From Gordonia tangerina (GTDB lineage: Bacteria; Actinomycetota; Actinomycetes; Mycobacteriales; Mycobacteriaceae), in contig NZ_JAKGCU010000001.1 in the NCBI RefSeq assembly GCF_021556435.1, forward strand, positions 1-64,000: DNA of 64,000 nt. Reading direction: 5' to 3'. Of the stretch, positions 18,907-28,273 are shown in pieces. Position 1 is the first letter of the stretch. Each line of letters begins with the position of its first letter. The position numbers and the translations under genes were made by a program. The notes beneath the pieces were generated by a model. The model ran no database searches, was not told the DNA's origin, and saw only the letters and a list, made by a program, of their open reading frames with translations.

Positions 18907-20997
18907 GTGCGTATCCCGTTGCAGCTGTTCACCTCGACCGACCGGCCCGGCCGGTCGAAACGTGCCCACGTGACCTGCCAGTACAAGTGCGGCGAGGCAT
19001 GCTGGCACGATCCGGGCAATACCAGCTACAACGAATACTTTCGGGATATCCTGCGGGCGAGTGCTTCTCGACGTACCGTGCTGCGCTCGTCGGCCGGCGC
19101 CGCGGTCGCGATCGGCGCAACGTCGCTACTCGCGGCCTGTGGCGCCGACGACACCTCCGACTCCGCAGTGGCGAGCTCGTCGGCGGTCGGCGACACTCCC
19201 CCGCCCGGGATGAACTTCGCCACCGTGGCACCCAACACCGAGGATGCCGTCGTCATCCCCGAGGGATACCGGCAGGAGGTGGTCATCGCATGGGGCGATC
19301 CGGTGCTCCCGGGTGCGCCGGCCTTCGACTTCAGCCGCCAGACACCCGAGGCCCAGGCGATGCAGTTCGGCTACAACAACGACTTCGCGGGCCTGATCCC
19401 GGTCGACGGTGTGTCGGGCCACTACTACCTGGTGTGCAACCAGGAGTACACCACCGAGGAGTTCATGTTCACCGGCTACCAGAGCGGCGAACCCACCGAG
19501 GAGCAGGCCCGGATCTCGATGGCCGCCCACGGCATCACCGTCGTGGAGGTGTCCACCGAGACGGGCACGGGAGCGGTGACCACCATCGTCGGCCCGCGCA
19601 ACCGCCGAATCACGGCGACGACGCCGATGCGGCTGACCGGCCCCGCCGCCGGCACCGATTTCGTCAAGACCTCGGCCGACCCGACCGGCGAGACGGTGCT
19701 CGGCACCTTCGCCAACTGTGCCGGCGGGATCACCCCGTGGGGCACCATGCTGTCGGGTGAGGAGAACTTCGACGGCTACTTCAGCAACGCGAGCGCGGTG
19801 ACCGACGCGACCGCCGCCGAGCGGCTCGAACGCTACTCGTTTGACGACGACTCCGACTACCACCAGTGGGGTCGGTTCGACCCCCGCTTCGATCTCGCGC
19901 AGGAACCGAACGAGGCCAACCGGTTCGGCTACGTCGTGGAGGTGGATCCGCACGATCCGAACTCCACCCCGATCAAGCACTCCGCGCTCGGCCGGCTCAA
20001 ACACGAGGGTGCCACGATCCACGTGATGTCGTCGGGTCCCGACGAGGGCACCGTGGTGGCCTACACCGGCGACGACGAGCGATTCGAGTACATCTACAAG
20101 TTCGTGTCGAGCCGCAAGATGAAGACCGGGGTGTCGGCGACCGCGCGCGCCCACAACATGGGCATCCTCGACGAAGGCACTCTCTACGTCGCGTCGTTCA
20201 CCGGCGACAACCCCGACGCCGTCGATGGCAGCGGCGAACTACCCGAGGGCGAGTCCTTCGCGGGCACCGGCACCTGGCATCCGCTACTGACGGTCAACGC
20301 CGACGGTTCGGCCCGCTCCCATGTCGACGGGATGACCCCGGAGGAGGTGGCGGTGTTCACCCGGCTGGCCGCCGATCAGGCCGGGGCCACCAAGATGGAC
20401 CGACCCGAGGACATCGAGACCAACCCCCGCACCGGAAAGGTGTACTGCGCGTTGACCAACAATGACGAACGCGGCACCGACGGCGAAGCGCCGGCCGATG
20501 AGGCGAACCCGCGCAACGAGAACAAGAACGGTCAGGTCATCGAGATCACCGACAACCACACCGGCACCGATCTCACCTGGAATCTGCTGCTGGTCTGTGG
20601 TGACCCGGCCGCCGCCGACACGTACTACGGCGGCTATGACAAGACCAAGGTCAGCGCGATCTCCTGCCCCGACAACGTGGCCTTCGACCCGCACGGCAAC
20701 CTGTGGATTTCTACCGACGGCAACGCACTCGACAGCAACGACGGCTTGTTCGCCATCGCCCTCGACGGTGCGCAGCGCGGACAGACCAAGCAGTTCCTCA
20801 CCGTCCCGGAAGGAGCCGAGACATGTGGTCCGATCATCGGCAGCGACCGGGTGATGGTGTGCGTGCAGCATCCGGGTGAGCTCGACGACCACTCCGCCGA
20901 CAACCCGGCATCACACTGGCCCGACGGCGGCGACACCCAACCGCGGCCCGCAGTGGTCGCCGTGTGGCGTGACGGCGGCACACCCATCGGCGTCTGA
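18907..20997 (+). CDS. phoX: PhoX family alkaline phosphatase, Tat-exported lipoprotein candidate
   Basis: A 696-residue PhoX-type (DUF839) protein. Residues about 53-80 form a Tat signal (SRRTVLRSSAGAAVAIGATS) ending in a lipobox-like LLAAC, after an unusually long N-region containing two cysteines. The core has 'NCAGGITPWGTMLSGEENFD', 'MDRPEDIETNPRTGKVYCAL' and 'DNVAFDPHGNLWISTDGN', conserved metal-site segments of Ca/Fe-dependent PhoX enzymes. Role: release of phosphate from organic esters outside the cell. The GTG start at 18907 has GGAGGGAAG upstream. PHO-box-like repeats upstream suggest phosphate regulation. Confidence 0.87.
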   Translation: MRIPLQLFTSTDRPGRSKRAHVTCQYKCGEACWHDPGNTSYNEYFRDILRASASRRTVLRSSAGAAVAIGATSLLAACGADDTSDSAVASSSAVGDTPPPGMNFATVAPNTEDAVVIPEGYRQEVVIAWGDPVLPGAPAFDFSRQTPEAQAMQFGYNNDFAGLIPVDGVSGHYYLVCNQEYTTEEFMFTGYQSGEPTEEQARISMAAHGITVVEVSTETGTGAVTTIVGPRNRRITATTPMRLTGPAAGTDFVKTSADPTGETVLGTFANCAGGITPWGTMLSGEENFDGYFSNASAVTDATAAERLERYSFDDDSDYHQWGRFDPRFDLAQEPNEANRFGYVVEVDPHDPNSTPIKHSALGRLKHEGATIHVMSSGPDEGTVVAYTGDDERFEYIYKFVSSRKMKTGVSATARAHNMGILDEGTLYVASFTGDNPDAVDGSGELPEGESFAGTGTWHPLLTVNADGSARSHVDGMTPEEVAVFTRLAADQAGATKMDRPEDIETNPRTGKVYCALTNNDERGTDGEAPADEANPRNENKNGQVIEITDNHTGTDLTWNLLLVCGDPAAADTYYGGYDKTKVSAISCPDNVAFDPHGNLWISTDGNALDSNDGLFAIALDGAQRGQTKQFLTVPEGAETCGPIIGSDRVMVCVQHPGELDDHSADNPASHWPDGGDTQPRPAVVAVWRDGGTPIGV

Positions 20998-21007
20998 ACA
21001 GGAGCAC

Positions 21008-21238
21008 TCAGCTCTGCGACTTGCGCCCCACCACGAAGTAGGCGATCGGCCCGAAGTAGTTGAGAAAGCTCAACGCCACCCAGAGTGGCTTCGGGCCCTT
21101 CACCTGCTCGGCCGGTCGCCGCTTCAGGTCGCGCAGGGCCGCACCCTGCAGCGCGAACTGGACGATGGCGCCGACGATGATCAGCGCTCGTGACCTCGGC
21201 GGGAGTTGGGAGAATCGCTTCTTCTTCGCGCTTGTCAT
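21008..21238 (-). CDS. small PLDc_N-type membrane protein
   Basis: A 76-residue protein with two hydrophobic helices and the conserved 'KPLWVALSFLNYFGPIAYFV' segment of the PLDc_N (phospholipase D N-terminal-like) family. Members are small membrane proteins of unknown function. The ATG at 21238 was chosen over a GTG at 21247. It is divergent from the marR gene, so the 56-bp spacer carries both promoters and the repressor could also act on this gene. Confidence 0.75.
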   Translation of the reverse strand: MTSAKKKRFSQLPPRSRALIIVGAIVQFALQGAALRDLKRRPAEQVKGPKPLWVALSFLNYFGPIAYFVVGRKSQS

Positions 21239-21274
21239 GGATCTCACAATAGTGTGTGCTTTTATTTCGTAAAC

Positions 21275-21285
21275 CTAAGTATTAG
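21275..21285. promoter_or_regulatory. candidate MarR operator overlapping the marR promoter
   Basis: An AT-rich imperfect palindrome, CTAAGTATTAG, lies in the 56-bp divergent spacer and overlaps a plausible -10 (TATTAG, 21280-21285) for the GTG-initiated marR gene. Position and symmetry fit autorepression. Confidence 0.4.
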
Positions 21286-21294
21286 CCTGGTCGT

Positions 21295-21768
21295 GTGTCT
21301 GATGACGAGACGTTCCAATTGGCATCGGCCCTGCGGCCGACGGTGACCCGGCTCTACCTGACCCTGCGGCGACGCACACCCATCGCCGAGTACTCGGCCG
21401 CGCAGGCATCCGCTCTGGCGGTGCTGCTCGACCACGGGCCGATGCGAATGGGCGAACTCGCCGAGCGCGAATCGATCCGGATGCCCACCGCGACAGCGCT
21501 GATCGACGGGCTCACCAAGAACGGTCTGGTCGAACGAACCCCCGACCCGGCAGACCGCCGCGCCGTTCTGGTCGGGCTCACCGACCACGGACGAGATCTG
21601 CTCGACCGGGTCCGCGGCCGCCGCGACAGCATCCTGACCGCGGCCCTCGCCGAACTCAGCGACGACGACCGCGCCGCACTCACCGCCGCCGCACCCGCCC
21701 TCGAGGCGTTGCGTCATCAGCTCGAGTCGCTCCCGAATCCGGAAGCGGCCGACATCACCGCCGAATGA
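21295..21768 (+). CDS. MarR family transcriptional regulator
   Basis: A 157-residue winged-helix protein. 'PIAEYSAAQASALAVLLDHG', 'MRMGELAERESIRMPTATAL' and the wing 'RTPDPADRRAVLVGLTDHG' are typical MarR elements. Translation starts at a GTG with no visible ribosome site, so a leaderless transcript is likely. The MFS efflux gene starts 13 bp after the stop, so the pair probably forms a repressor-exporter unit responsive to a small phenolic or drug-like ligand (inference). Confidence 0.88.
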   Translation: MSDDETFQLASALRPTVTRLYLTLRRRTPIAEYSAAQASALAVLLDHGPMRMGELAERESIRMPTATALIDGLTKNGLVERTPDPADRRAVLVGLTDHGRDLLDRVRGRRDSILTAALAELSDDDRAALTAAAPALEALRHQLESLPNPEAADITAE

Positions 21769-21781
21769 TCCCGAGGTAACC

Positions 21782-23059
21782 ATGACCGTCACCGAGAACC
21801 GGCCCGTCCCCCAGCCGGCCGAACACCACGAACCATCACTGCTGGAGACCTTCCGCCAACAGCCGCGCACAGTCTGGGTGACCGCATTCGCCGCGGTTAT
21901 CGCCTTCATGGGTATCGGCCTTGTCGACCCCATCCTCAACAGCATTGCCGAAGCGTTGAATGCGCCACCGGAGAAGCTGACCCTGCTGTTCGGCGTCTAC
22001 GTCGGTATCCAATGTGTCGCGATGTTGCTGACCGGTTGGGCTGCTTACCGATTCGGCCCCAAACGCACCCTCACCGTCGGTCTCACGTTGATCGTGATCG
22101 CCGCCGGGATCTCATCGTTTGCGAGCGGGATCGATCAACTCATCGCCTACCGGGTGCTCTGGGGACTGGGCAATGCGCTGTTCATCGCGACCGCGCTCGC
22201 GTTCATCGTGTCCGCGGCCAAGGGGAGCCAGCACGGCGCGATCATGCTGTACGAAGCCGCGCTCGGCGTCGGCCTGGCCGTCGGTCCGCTGTTGGGAGCC
22301 GTTCTCGGCGAATGGAGTTGGCGCGCACCCTTCGCCGGCACCGCGCTGCTGATGCTGGCCGGCGCGATCCTGTGCGCGGTCATGTTGCCGTCGGATGGCC
22401 CGCGCGCCACGCGCACGCCGGTCCGGATCGTCGACCCGCTGAAGGCGCTGCGCAACCGCACGCTGCTGATCACCTCGATCGGGTCCGCGTTCTACACCGG
22501 TGCACTGTTCACCGTCATCGCATGGGCGCCGATCGCGATGGGGCTGCGACCGATCTACGCCGGCCTGATCTTCTTCGGTTGGGGCCTGCTGACCGCGCTG
22601 GCCGGCGTGTTCATCGCGCCGTGGCTGGCCGAACGGATCGGCCAGAAGGGCGGTGTCATCAGCGCGATCTCGGTGTATGCCATCGTGATGGCGCTCGCCG
22701 CCATCGGCGTGCTCACCGACCAGGTGGCGCTGATCGGGATCGCGGTCATCCTGTCCGGCCTTCCCTCGGGTGTGTTGAACACCCTGTTCACTGGTGTCGC
22801 GATGTCCTCGGGTGAGGGTTCCACCCCGCGGTCGGTGTCCAGCGCCGGCTACAGCTTCCTGCGGTGGATGGGCGCGGCCGTCTCCGCTGTGCTGGTGGCC
22901 CACCTTGCCGACTGGTTCGGCTCGGTGTCCGCGCCGTTCTGGTTTGCCGCACTCTACTGTGTGATCGCCGTCGCCGCCGTCGCGTTCGTCCGTACGCAGG
23001 CTGCCGCCGACCACGAGGTAGACGACACCGCGGCACTCATCGGCGCCGAAGAGTACTGA
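21782..23059 (+). CDS. MFS transporter
   Basis: A 425-residue major facilitator with about 12 hydrophobic helices and the loop 2-3 motif region 'GWAAYRFGPKRTLTVGLTL'. Position directly behind a MarR regulator suggests drug or metabolite efflux. The 3' end overlaps the convergent patatin-like gene by 23 bp. A GAGG sequence lies 8 nt before the ATG. Confidence 0.87.
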   Translation: MTVTENRPVPQPAEHHEPSLLETFRQQPRTVWVTAFAAVIAFMGIGLVDPILNSIAEALNAPPEKLTLLFGVYVGIQCVAMLLTGWAAYRFGPKRTLTVGLTLIVIAAGISSFASGIDQLIAYRVLWGLGNALFIATALAFIVSAAKGSQHGAIMLYEAALGVGLAVGPLLGAVLGEWSWRAPFAGTALLMLAGAILCAVMLPSDGPRATRTPVRIVDPLKALRNRTLLITSIGSAFYTGALFTVIAWAPIAMGLRPIYAGLIFFGWGLLTALAGVFIAPWLAERIGQKGGVISAISVYAIVMALAAIGVLTDQVALIGIAVILSGLPSGVLNTLFTGVAMSSGEGSTPRSVSSAGYSFLRWMGAAVSAVLVAHLADWFGSVSAPFWFAALYCVIAVAAVAFVRTQAAADHEVDDTAALIGAEEY

Positions 23060-25979
23060 CCGGCGGGGCGCCTGCGCTGCCCACCACGCGTAGCGCCTCG
23101 GCGCCGATGAGGCGCCCCAGTTGGGTGTAGGCGGCGAACTGTCCCTCGTCGAACCACTGATCCGACGTGCTGTCATGCGGGAAGATCGAATGGGTGTTGG
23201 CATACGTCATCAACCAGTCCGGGCAGTTCTGCCAGAGGACCGCCTTCGCCAGGATCAGCCGACCGGTCCGTGACACACCGTCCTTCGGCGGATAGGTGAA
23301 GGTCGCAGTCACCACGCACTGCCTCGTGATGCGCGCGTTCAACGCAGCGAAGTCGTCGTCGGGGTCGAAGGCTGTTCCAGTCCCGGGAGCCAGATTCTCC
23401 GCGGTGTGGTCGTCTCCGCCACCCTGTTCGGGAAAGGAGAACGTGACGCCTAGTTCGGCACGGGCCAAGCGGATCGCGTCGGCCAAGGTACTCAGATTCG
23501 GTGGGGTGTCACCGCTGGCGTCGATACACACGATGGTGGTGCAGCGGCGCCGTAACGCCTCGACGAGGCCCAGGTTCTCATAGTGTCCGCCATCGGAAAT
23601 CTGGAGGAGTCGTCCGCGGGCAGAGTTGAGGCCCAGCACCTCTCGATACAGGTAGCCGGCGCCGCGGTAGCGCGGCAGCCCGTGTGGCCAGGACCAGTTG
23701 TTCTGCTGGTGCGTCGACGCGGCCAGGAAGGCCGGGTTCGGCAGCCAGGTCCCCAGGCGTGCACCGGAGATGGCGAACAGTTTCTGATATCCCGAGCCCA
23801 TCCGGCCCATCGCGGAGGCGAACGCCGCCCCGCTCACCGCGACCGCGGCCTGCACGGTCAGGTCCCGACGGATGCGCGGTGGGGCCAACTGCTTCAGGAT
23901 TCGGGTGGACACCCAGCCGACGTCCGGGCCACCCACCCAATCGGTGCCGAAGGTGAACGGCACCGCATTGAGTCCTGCGGCCGGCTTCTCCTGACCGGAG
24001 ATCGTGGCCGCGGCAGCGAACACGAAGTGCGGTGTAGCGTCGGGTATGTCGAAGTCCGCGAGTTCGGTGGATTCGCTGCTCGGATACGCCTGGGCGGTCA
24101 TGCCGTCGCCGTCGGAGCTGCGGACCCGGCGGACCGCGAACGCACGGGCCAGCCGACGCCGATAGAACGGCTGCAGACTCGACGAGGTCACGTCGTAGAG
24201 CGACAGTGTGATCGCCAGGATGACCGCTATCGACAGGACCCACCACACGCCGCTGTGATCTGCGCCGCCGGCAGAAACATCTTCGCCGGACAGCATGTCG
24301 CGGGTCTGCGCTCCTTGATCGACCGGATGGGCGACAAAGGTGTCGAACGTCCACGCTCCGACGCCCCCGAAAGTGGCAAACCACGTCGCGACCACCACCG
24401 CCAAAGTCGCCAGCACGAGCAGCAGTTGCACCGCGCCGCGGGGAACTCCCTTGCGCGGCGCGTCCGGCTTGCCCCGGATCCCGGCGACGAGCTTGCCAAC
24501 GAGTCCCCGGTTGCGCCACAGGATCGCGGCGAGCAGCGCCACATAGTTGAGCAGCGCGACTGCCGACGCGCTCCAGGCGATTCCGGCCGGCGACGACGAC
24601 AGCACCGAATCGGCCAGCCGCATCAGGCCTGGTGCACCGACCGTCATCACCGCGATGATCGCCACGGCTACCGCGAAACACACGGCGACACCCGACAGTC
24701 GCTCCCGCCACCGCTCCCCACTCTCGGAGGCCGATCGCGCCTCAGTGTAGCCGGCGGCGACCAAGAGCACGAAGCAGATCGCACCGAGAACACCCAGGAC
24801 CCACAGCGTCGCAGTGGAATTGGCGAACAGACTCGCCTGATTCGGATCGGCCGGCGAATCCGCGGTGTTCTCATCGGGTACCGGCACGATCGCCGCCATT
24901 GGGATGGTGGCGTAGACGATCCCGGCGATTACTCCGGCGATGACCGCCGGGGTGAACAGGATCGTGAGCGACAACAACATGTTCTTGGCGATGATGGCCA
25001 GTGCCGCAATCATCTCGGCCGGACTGTCGGCGATGTAGCTGGCACGGCGCCGAATGTGGTCGTACTCCTCGCTGCCCTCCCCGAACAGGTCGGCGAGACC
25101 GACCTGCTGCACGTCGTCCGCGTCATATCGGGCCTGCATGTCTTTCGGCCACGACCCGGTCCGCGGCGCGTTCCGGCGCATGGCCTGCAGGAATGCGCCG
25201 GCGGTGTAACCACCACCGGACACCGACACCACGTAGTCGGGCTCGAGGCCGCCGACCTCGCGTCCGGTGAGGCTCTGCATCGCTCCCAACGCGACCGAGG
25301 CCGACCGCACCCCGCCACCCGACAAGCAGATCGCGGTCGTGTCTCCCGTGTCGCTGGTAGGGGTCAGATAGGCGCGATCCCAGCGGGGTTCGTCTGCCCA
25401 GCGGTCGGTTCTCGGTGTCGGCGCCCACGCCTGCGCACCGTGTCTGCGCACCCAGCGGCGCGCCACGATGGCCTTCACCAGTCCGACGAGCGACCACAGG
25501 GCGATCACCGACGCCGGGATCAGCAGCGCGAATTTGGCCGTCGCGAACACCGCCGATGCGGCGAGGTTCCCCAGCGTCCAATCGGTGGCCAGCGCCAGGT
25601 TTTCGGCGATGTCGAACAGACCGGCCGCGACGATGCCCACCCCGGCGACCGTGGACACCGTCCGGTAGGGCGCGGTGAAGGCCAGCAGACGTCCCAGCAA
25701 CGCCAGCCCGCCCAGCGACAGGACGTAACCGAGGATGAGCCCGAGGTCGGGTGCGAGGGTGCCGCGCAGCTCGTCGAGCCGCGCCTGCTCGGACGGCGGG
25801 TAGCCGAACTCCCACGGGACGACGCCGGGCGCATACGAGGGCACGCAGGTCACCGCAACCAGCAGCAGGCCCAACACGATGATGATCACCACCGCGATGA
25901 CCGTGTTGCGGTCGGTGGGCGAGCGTTCGGCGGAGAATCGGATGCGGGCACGGCTGCCGATCACGCTCGGTTCTGTCAT
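23037..25979 (-). CDS. large patatin-like phospholipase domain membrane protein
   Basis: A 980-residue protein in which a patatin-type lipase is interrupted by membrane helices. TM segments lie at about residues 26-47, 78-100, 110-130 and 145-170. The oxyanion motif SGGGVRS is at 220-226 and the nucleophile Ser254 in 'SVSGGGY'. About five more membrane helices fall between residues 325 and 610. The catalytic aspartate is D796 in 'ISDGGHYENLG'. Expected activity is lipid acyl hydrolysis at the membrane; similar architecture is seen in uncharacterised bacterial proteins. The ATG at 25979 has GAGG upstream; a TTG at 26012 is an alternative. Convergent 23-bp overlap with the MFS gene. Confidence 0.85.
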   Translation of the reverse strand: MTEPSVIGSRARIRFSAERSPTDRNTVIAVVIIIVLGLLLVAVTCVPSYAPGVVPWEFGYPPSEQARLDELRGTLAPDLGLILGYVLSLGGLALLGRLLAFTAPYRTVSTVAGVGIVAAGLFDIAENLALATDWTLGNLAASAVFATAKFALLIPASVIALWSLVGLVKAIVARRWVRRHGAQAWAPTPRTDRWADEPRWDRAYLTPTSDTGDTTAICLSGGGVRSASVALGAMQSLTGREVGGLEPDYVVSVSGGGYTAGAFLQAMRRNAPRTGSWPKDMQARYDADDVQQVGLADLFGEGSEEYDHIRRRASYIADSPAEMIAALAIIAKNMLLSLTILFTPAVIAGVIAGIVYATIPMAAIVPVPDENTADSPADPNQASLFANSTATLWVLGVLGAICFVLLVAAGYTEARSASESGERWRERLSGVAVCFAVAVAIIAVMTVGAPGLMRLADSVLSSSPAGIAWSASAVALLNYVALLAAILWRNRGLVGKLVAGIRGKPDAPRKGVPRGAVQLLLVLATLAVVVATWFATFGGVGAWTFDTFVAHPVDQGAQTRDMLSGEDVSAGGADHSGVWWVLSIAVILAITLSLYDVTSSSLQPFYRRRLARAFAVRRVRSSDGDGMTAQAYPSSESTELADFDIPDATPHFVFAAAATISGQEKPAAGLNAVPFTFGTDWVGGPDVGWVSTRILKQLAPPRIRRDLTVQAAVAVSGAAFASAMGRMGSGYQKLFAISGARLGTWLPNPAFLAASTHQQNNWSWPHGLPRYRGAGYLYREVLGLNSARGRLLQISDGGHYENLGLVEALRRRCTTIVCIDASGDTPPNLSTLADAIRLARAELGVTFSFPEQGGGDDHTAENLAPGTGTAFDPDDDFAALNARITRQCVVTATFTYPPKDGVSRTGRLILAKAVLWQNCPDWLMTYANTHSIFPHDSTSDQWFDEGQFAAYTQLGRLIGAEALRVVGSAGAPPVSTLRRR

Positions 25980-26012
25980 CGATGCCTCGATTCCCCGGGT
26001 GCGCTCGCTCAA

Positions 26013-26279
26013 CCGATGTGATCTGTCTACACCCGTGGGTATGGTTCGGGCCAGTGTCCCGCGCCGGCGTCCGCAGTTCGGATGACTGGCTTCTGCTGTT
26101 GAACGGGCGCTGACCTGTGCGAACGTTCTTGTCGGTGGGGTGTCGTAAGTTGGTGTCAGCGAGATCGACGAAGTGATGATGTGAGTCGGGCGGGCCGTGA
26201 ATGTCGGCCTGTTCCTTTCGGAGATATGTGGGTTGTGGTCTCGTGCTGCCCCCGTTGCTGTCTCTGGAAGGTGTGTCTC
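26013..26279. other. gap before the DUF222 gene
   Basis: 267 bp between the patatin-like start and the chosen GTG of the DUF222 gene. Readings open here but lack coding character. It presumably holds two divergent promoters; no operator or repeat recognised. Confidence 0.4.
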
Positions 26280-27911
26280 GTGTCGGGTCCGGGTTGGTCG
26301 ATCGCGTCGTGGTGGAGTGACCCGTCGCCGTGGCCGGACCTACCGTCGCTGTTCACCGGCGGGTTACCGGCCGAACAGGTCGGGTCGCGGGAGACGAATG
26401 ATCTGCTCGGCGCGCTGGTCGCCGATGCACGCGGTGAGGCATTCCTGGCGTGGCATCGCTATCAGATCGCCGCTGAACTCCACACCCGCCTGGTCGGTGC
26501 TGAATCCGATGATCACGCCCTGTTGCTGCATGACGGGTTCGCCGACTGCGCCGCCCGGATCGCGGTGAGCCAAGCCATCAGTCAGGGTGCGGCCGAAAAG
26601 TTCCTGCATCAAGCGGTCGCGTTACGCGACCGTCTGCCACAAGTGGCGCAGCGGTTGCGCGATGGTCGGATCACTGCCGAGTTGGTCGTCAAGATCATCT
26701 CCCGCACCGAACTGGTCGATGGGCAGCCGTATGCGGCTGCGGTCGATGCCGAGATCGCCGCCGAACTCGACGCCCACACCACCGCGTGGTCGGCGCATCG
26801 GCTGCGCGACATGTGCGATCGGATCATTTTCCGGCATCACCCGGATGCGGTACGTGAACGCCGCCGCCAGGCCCTCGACAAGCGTGGTGTGCACTCCACG
26901 AACACCGGTGACGGGATGGGCGAGATCTCGGCGACGATGGCCGCCGAAAACGTACGCATCGCCGCCGAGGCGGTCCGTAAGCTGGCCGACGCGGTGTGCG
27001 ACAACGACGAACGAACCCGCCAGCAACGGGCCTCAGATGCGATGTTCGCGCTGTTGTCGGGCACACCGTTCGAATGCCTATGTGGTGTCGACACCTGCAC
27101 CGCCGTGATCCCGGAGGCGACCACGGTGCCACCGGCGGATGCGAAGATCGTCATCCACGTGGTGTGTGACGAGGCCACCCTGGATGGTGCTGAGCATGCC
27201 GGATTCATCGACGGCTACGGCGTCATCGACGACGCACATGTGCGGGAGTTGGCGGCGCGTAAGGACGCGGTCATCAAGCCGTTGGTGCCCGAGGGGACCG
27301 AACCCGACCCGGATGGCGGGTTCACGCTGGATGCGCACCTGCCGTCGGATCCGTATCGGCTGTCCTCGGCGTTGGAGATGTTCATCCGGATTCGGGATGC
27401 CTACAGCGTTATCCCTGGTAACGACACCCCCGCGTGGCGCGCCGATATCGATCACGTCGCCGAATACAACCATGCTGATCCGGCCAGGGGTGGTCAGACC
27501 GAACCGGACAACCTGAACGTCAAAGACCGCTTCTCCCACATCCGTAAGACGTTCGGGTCGTGGCTCGACGACCAGTACCGCGACCGCCACGGCCGGTTAC
27601 GCACCGAGTTCATCACTCCCGAAGGCCTCGTCATCGCCGGCGATACCGAAAGCATGGAGAAACTGTTCCCCGGACTACGACGTATCCGATTTAAACCGCC
27701 ACCACCGGCGGCCGACAAAAGCACCGACACAACGACGCCGCCGCCGCCGACACCACCCACCCGCTCCACACCTCGGGTGGCAGCCAAACACGCCCGCCGA
27801 CAGCAAGAACGCGAACGCAACCGCCAACGACGAAAGGAAGCCGAAGCCGCCGAGACACAGGACGAGCAGCGCGGCGACGGGCCGCGTCATGGACCGCCGC
27901 CAACTCAATGA
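26280..27911 (+). CDS. DUF222 / HNH endonuclease domain protein (13E12 family)
   Basis: A 543-residue relative of the left-edge gene: DUF222 helical region (residues about 20-300), a 'DPYRLSSALEMFIRIRDAYS' linker typical of the family, then an HNH-type segment with 'DHVAEYNHADPARGG', 'DNLNVKDRFSHIRKTFG' supplying H, N and H. The tail is Pro/Thr- then Lys/Arg/Glu-rich and probably disordered and DNA-binding. The GTG at 26280 is chosen because GGAAGG lies 8 nt upstream; the open frame to 26181 reads through promoter-like DNA. The last 7 bp overlap the convergent CMD gene. Confidence 0.87.
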   Translation: MSGPGWSIASWWSDPSPWPDLPSLFTGGLPAEQVGSRETNDLLGALVADARGEAFLAWHRYQIAAELHTRLVGAESDDHALLLHDGFADCAARIAVSQAISQGAAEKFLHQAVALRDRLPQVAQRLRDGRITAELVVKIISRTELVDGQPYAAAVDAEIAAELDAHTTAWSAHRLRDMCDRIIFRHHPDAVRERRRQALDKRGVHSTNTGDGMGEISATMAAENVRIAAEAVRKLADAVCDNDERTRQQRASDAMFALLSGTPFECLCGVDTCTAVIPEATTVPPADAKIVIHVVCDEATLDGAEHAGFIDGYGVIDDAHVRELAARKDAVIKPLVPEGTEPDPDGGFTLDAHLPSDPYRLSSALEMFIRIRDAYSVIPGNDTPAWRADIDHVAEYNHADPARGGQTEPDNLNVKDRFSHIRKTFGSWLDDQYRDRHGRLRTEFITPEGLVIAGDTESMEKLFPGLRRIRFKPPPPAADKSTDTTTPPPPTPPTRSTPRVAAKHARRQQERERNRQRRKEAEAAETQDEQRGDGPRHGPPPTQ

Positions 27912-28273
27912 GATTCGCTCTCTTCCAACAAGATCGGTAGACCCACGTTGATCGAGTGAATCCCCACCGAGGTCGTCATCTTGAGAACCTCCAGAATCTC
28001 ACGCTGCGTCACCCCGCAGTCCAGAGCGGCGCGAATGTGTCGCCGCAATCCGGGTTCGTACAGATGCGTGCACGCGGCGTCGACCGCGATGCACAGCAGC
28101 TGCACGACCTGTGGCGGGAGCACGCCACTCTGGTAGGGCTCGAGGACCGCGGTGAGGTAGTCCTCGGTCCAGATAGGGTCGAGTTCGTCGAGCCCGGTCC
28201 ACAGCTCGTTCCAGGACCCATCGGACTTCAGACGGTCCACCAATGACCTGTCGTCGTCCTCCGCGGCAATCAC
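27905..28273 (-). CDS. carboxymuconolactone decarboxylase (CMD) family protein
   Basis: A 122-residue CMD-fold protein with the conserved 'THLYEPGLRRHIRAALDCGV' and 'REILEVLKMTTSVGIHSINV'. It lacks the AhpD CxxC pair, so peroxidase activity is unlikely. In this family such members act as lactone decarboxylases or small aromatic-pathway enzymes. The start is a GTG overlapping the hydrolase stop (GTGA), making it the last gene of the unit MFS, hydrolase, CMD. Confidence 0.85.
   Translation of the reverse strand: MIAAEDDDRSLVDRLKSDGSWNELWTGLDELDPIWTEDYLTAVLEPYQSGVLPPQVVQLLCIAVDAACTHLYEPGLRRHIRAALDCGVTQREILEVLKMTTSVGIHSINVGLPILLEESESH

Noticed and set aside
23583..26021. 812-residue plus-strand open frame
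   Set aside because: Antisense shadow of the patatin-like gene; Arg/Gln/His-rich with no domain. High GC codon bias keeps the opposite frame open.
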